Assembly: GCA_028718405.1 (NCBI GenBank)
Contig: JAQULV010000072.1
Location: 1 to 6,831, forward strand
Source: Smithellaceae bacterium
GTDB taxonomy: Bacteria; Desulfobacterota; Syntrophia; Syntrophales; JAQULV01
Direction of reading: 5' to 3'
DNA: 6,831 nucleotides
Shown here: piece by piece, positions 4,577 to 6,831 of the stretch
Layout of the letters: each line of letters opens with the position of its first letter
Numbering within the stretch: the stretch's first letter is position 1
Position numbers and translations under genes: made by a program
Notes under the pieces: generated by a model
Told to the model about the DNA's origin: nothing
Seen by the model: the letters and a program-made list of their open reading frames with translations, nothing else
Database searches by the model: none

Positions 4577-5821
4577 CTACTCCTGAGATGAGAGCGAAAA
4601 TAGGTAGGAACGGAGGTTCAATTTCTTGTTTTTGATACCCAACTTGGACCTGATATTCTTTCTGTGGAAGTCGACGGCTGTGGCAGAGATGTTCAACGCT
4701 TCCGTTATTTCCTTGGTGGTCTTGCCGTCCTTGACGAGACTGGCGATCTGGATCTCCCGCGGGGTCAGGCTTAGATACTCGGAGTTGAGATTACGCAGGA
4801 AAGGCGAAACGATCTCATGGAGGTGATTCTCTATGATCTCCACGTTGGACTTTTGCGCATCGCTGAGGTTCAAGTGCTTCATGTTCTCGACATAGGGAAG
4901 GACCAGCTTCCGGACGTTCGACAGCACCTTTTCCTCTAGGACGGATTTATCCTCTTCCCTCTGGTTGAGTAAAACCTTCAAGGCGATATTCGCCTCTTCA
5001 AGGCTATTCGATTTCAACTCCAGCTCCTGCTCCCTCCTCTTCAGATTCTCCTCCGCCTGCTTGCGCTCGGAGATATCGATGAAGGAAAGAACCATCTGCT
5101 TAGTGGCCGGCATGAAGGCAAAATTTACCAAGCAATAGACGATTGCACCTTTGTTATCGACGACCCTCAACTCGTGAGCATGGACGGCCGCTTTCTTCCC
5201 GTTCGGCTTAAGGTGACCCTGAGCTGCCTTGAGGTCCTCGGAAAATACGAACTCCAGCCAGTTTCTTTTTCCCTCCATGTCGGCCTTCGACACCCCGGAG
5301 AGGTTTTCGAACTGGCTATTCGCCAGGGCGATTAAGTTATCTTTGGAGACGATGATCATTGCCGTACCGGTATTCTCGAAGATCGTCCGGTATCTGGCCT
5401 CCGAGTCCTTCAAGGCGATCTCCACGCTCACGCGCCTGTTCCGCTCCGCCACCTCCAGAAGCGCTCGCGATACGGCGGGGCCGAGACGGCTCAGTCTGTT
5501 TTTCAGAACATAGTCCGTGGCCCCCTGCTTGAGCATCTCGATGGCCATCTCTTCGCCCAGGGCGCCCGACACAAAGATGAAGGGTGTCTGGGGACATTTC
5601 TCTCTGACGATATGGAGGGCCGACAGGCCATCAAAGGAGGGAAGCGAGTAGTCGGACAGGATTATATTGGGGCGGTATGCCTCCAGCGCCTTGATGAAAG
5701 CCCCCCGGGCCTCCACCCTTTGGGTGGCGAACCGGAAGCCGGCATCGCGCAATTCTTCCTCCATCAGCTCGTAGTCGGTGGGGATGTCCTCAAGAACAAG
5801 TATCTTCAATTCTTCATCCAT
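4577..5821 (-). CDS. Response regulator with REC, PAS and LuxR-type HTH domains
   Basis: This is a 414-aa cytoplasmic transcription factor. The N-terminal receiver domain (about 5-125) has acidic Glu11 and Asp12, phosphoacceptor Asp57 (LSDYSLPSFDG), Ser85 and Lys107, so it should be phosphorylatable. A PAS domain follows at about 140-255 (EARYRTIFENTGTAMIIV to SFIDISERKQAE), then a coiled coil at about 255-300. A block reading VLEEKVLSNVRKLVLPYVE (294-312) is followed by the LuxR-type HTH (about 350-410, LTPREIQIASLVKDGKTTKE). This last half matches a PAS-LuxR architecture I associate with Deltaproteobacteria. The start ATG has AGGAG 8 nt upstream. It follows the single-domain regulator by 29 nt in the same apparent operon, and the kinase encoded further upstream is the likely phosphodonor. 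The PAS sensory ligand is unknown; no Cys/His pattern for heme or flavin is evident. Confidence 0.93.
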   Translation of the reverse strand: MDEELKILVLEDIPTDYELMEEELRDAGFRFATQRVEARGAFIKALEAYRPNIILSDYSLPSFDGLSALHIVREKCPQTPFIFVSGALGEEMAIEMLKQGATDYVLKNRLSRLGPAVSRALLEVAERNRRVSVEIALKDSEARYRTIFENTGTAMIIVSKDNLIALANSQFENLSGVSKADMEGKRNWLEFVFSEDLKAAQGHLKPNGKKAAVHAHELRVVDNKGAIVYCLVNFAFMPATKQMVLSFIDISERKQAEENLKRREQELELKSNSLEEANIALKVLLNQREEDKSVLEEKVLSNVRKLVLPYVENMKHLNLSDAQKSNVEIIENHLHEIVSPFLRNLNSEYLSLTPREIQIASLVKDGKTTKEITEALNISATAVDFHRKNIRSKLGIKNKKLNLRSYLFSLSSQE

Positions 5822-5850
5822 GCTTCTACTCCTAGATGCGGCTAAAGTTC

Positions 5851-6297
5851 CTAATAGTTCTCGTTGTAAGAAGTCTTGTTCATCAGGACCCAGTACGACC
5901 AGATGTCGGCCACGTAGGCTGAGAACCGGTCGCCATCCAGCGGCTTGACGATGTAGCTGTTCGCGCCGGCGGCATAGCAGTCCTGACGGTCCTTCGTTTC
6001 GTTCGAGGAACTGAAGATAACCACGGGAACGTGCCTTGTCCGCTCGTCCGAACGGATGCGCCGGAGAAACTCGATCCCGTTCACCTTGGGCAGCTTCAGA
6101 TCAAGCAAAACGAGTTTGGGAAGTCGGGCACCTGTCTGCTGCAAACAGCCCTGGGCCCCGAAAAAGAAATCGATCGCCTCTTCGCCGTTGGCCAGCGTGT
6201 GGGCCTCCTCGTGGATACCCTTGTCGGCCAGCGTATCCAGGATCATCTCTACGTCGTGGCGGTTATCCTCTACAATGATAACGTCGAAATGCTTCAT
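5851..6297 (-). CDS. Single-domain response regulator, Rcp1-like
   Basis: The product is 148 aa and consists of a receiver domain with no output domain. The acidic pair is Glu10-Asp11 (IIVEDNRHD), the phosphoacceptor is Asp66 (LVLLDLKLPKVNG), the switch Ser is in FSSS (Ser96-98), and the conserved Lys is Lys118 (YIVKPLDGDRF). The insertion FFFGAQGCLQQTGARLP before the phosphorylated strand is typical of Rcp1-like regulators, which partner with phytochrome-type and related soluble histidine kinases. It probably works by phosphotransfer or protein contact rather than DNA binding. It begins 10 nt after the kinase stop, and its SD-like AAGGAG overlaps the kinase stop region at a rather long 13-nt spacing, suggesting coupled translation. 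The C-terminal helix, rich in Trp and Tyr (DIWSYWVL), is common in the subgroup. Family and pairing with the adjacent kinase are likely. Confidence 0.93.
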   Translation of the reverse strand: MKHFDVIIVEDNRHDVEMILDTLADKGIHEEAHTLANGEEAIDFFFGAQGCLQQTGARLPKLVLLDLKLPKVNGIEFLRRIRSDERTRHVPVVIFSSSNETKDRQDCYAAGANSYIVKPLDGDRFSAYVADIWSYWVLMNKTSYNENY

Positions 6298-6307
6298 GAA
6301 GAACCGT

Positions 6308-6831
6308 TCACTCCTTTCTGCTCAAACTGAAATAGAGACAGGCACCCCGGTCTATCTCCGCCTCGGCCCAGACCCGCCCCCCGTGCCGGTGGACAATCCT
6401 CTGAACCGTAGCCAATCCGACGCCCGTGCCCTCAAATTCCTCCGCGCTGTGAAGGCGCTGGAAGACGCCAAAGAGTTTTCCTTTATAGGCCATATCGAAA
6501 CCAACGCCGTTGTCTTTGACGTAATAGATGTTTTCATTTCCCCGGGCGTAGCCGCCGGCCTCGATGCGCGCTTCCTTCCGATGTTTCGTAAACTTTACGG
6601 CATTGTCCAGCAGATTGGCATAAACTTGTTTGATGAGCGCCCTATCCCCGTGGCCATCAGGGACATCCATGACCTCCAGTACGATCTTCCGTTCGGAATT
6701 GCTCAGCTTCAATTCGTTCCACACGTCCCAGATGAGATTGACCATATCGATTTTGGAGCTCGTCAATTCCTTCTTCCCCAGACGGGAAAAACTCAAGAGA
6801 TCATCGATCAGTTTCCCCATCATCTGGACGC
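6308..6831 (-). CDS. Sensor histidine kinase, C-terminal part (N-terminus beyond window)
   Basis: The reading frame is open through the window edge, where VQMM precedes GKLIDDLLSFSRLG, so the sensory region and the phosphoacceptor His lie outside. What is visible is the end of the dimerisation helix pair and a full HATPase domain. Counting from the first ATG (6823), the N box contains Asn74 (YANLLDNAVKFT), the G1 box is DNGVGFD (104-110), the F box is LFGVFQRLH (117-125), and the G2 box is GTGVGLA (132-138). The end is VWAEAEIDRGACLYFSL. All ATP-binding motifs look intact, so this should be an active kinase. The HSAEEFEGTGVGLA style is typical of the phytochrome-like and PAS-type soluble kinases that pair with Rcp1-like regulators. 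It is followed 10 nt later by such a regulator. Input signal and membrane association cannot be judged from this fragment. Confidence 0.93.
   Translation of the reverse strand, partial: VQMMGKLIDDLLSFSRLGKKELTSSKIDMVNLIWDVWNELKLSNSERKIVLEVMDVPDGHGDRALIKQVYANLLDNAVKFTKHRKEARIEAGGYARGNENIYYVKDNGVGFDMAYKGKLFGVFQRLHSAEEFEGTGVGLATVQRIVHRHGGRVWAEAEIDRGACLYFSLSRKE

Noticed and set aside
1..6831. tRNA genes, CRISPR arrays, insertion sequences or attachment sites
   Set aside because: No cloverleaf-like sequence, regularly spaced repeats, transposase-like protein or target-site duplication was seen by eye.

Overview
This 6.8 kb window carries ten protein-coding genes, two of them cut by the window edges, all on the minus strand. 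In transcription order (high to low coordinates) they are: sensor histidine kinase (C-terminal part only), single-domain response regulator, REC-PAS-LuxR regulator, universal stress protein, heme-ligand-less bacterioferritin-like protein, small SHOCT membrane protein, an unrecognised 99-aa protein, a small heat shock protein (Hsp20), MiaB, and the N-terminal part of a DUF151/bifunctional nuclease protein. No tRNA, rRNA, CRISPR array or insertion sequence was seen.

The organism is most likely a free-living, anaerobic-type Gram-negative bacterium of the former Deltaproteobacteria (Desulfobacterota and relatives). This is inferred from protein style: the C-terminal half of the LuxR regulator, with its conserved block ahead of the HTH, the histidine kinase catalytic domain, and the miaB-DUF151 pair all resemble proteins I associate with that group. 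No marker gene settles it. Shine-Dalgarno sites (AGGAGG-like) precede most genes.

Region 1 (4577-6831) is a signalling operon. A kinase of the type whose soluble catalytic domain pairs with Rcp1-like regulators is followed 10 nt later by a stand-alone receiver protein, then 29 nt later by a receiver-PAS-LuxR transcription factor. One kinase with two receivers suggests a branched or relay pathway ending in transcription control. Region 2 (2696-4449) is a stress and iron cluster. The universal stress protein gene has its own sigma70-like promoter. A hairpin separates it from a tight group of bacterioferritin-like, SHOCT and hypothetical genes. Region 3 (2298-2695) has no gene but is rich in structure: three inverted repeats lie behind the hypothetical gene, followed by a promoter and a long, hairpin-rich leader for hsp20. 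Hsp20 ends at a good intrinsic terminator. Region 4 (1-1580) is housekeeping: miaB (tRNA ms2i6A synthesis) overlaps the DUF151 gene by 7 nt.

Taken together, the centre of the window reads as a general stress and iron-storage island (USP, ferritin-like, sHSP), with a two-component system immediately upstream that may sense something and control it. That regulatory link is inferred from position only. The most unusual items are the ferritin-like protein, whose insertion repeats a nearby helix and whose fourth diiron ligand looks replaced, and the dyad-packed interval and structured leader around hsp20.
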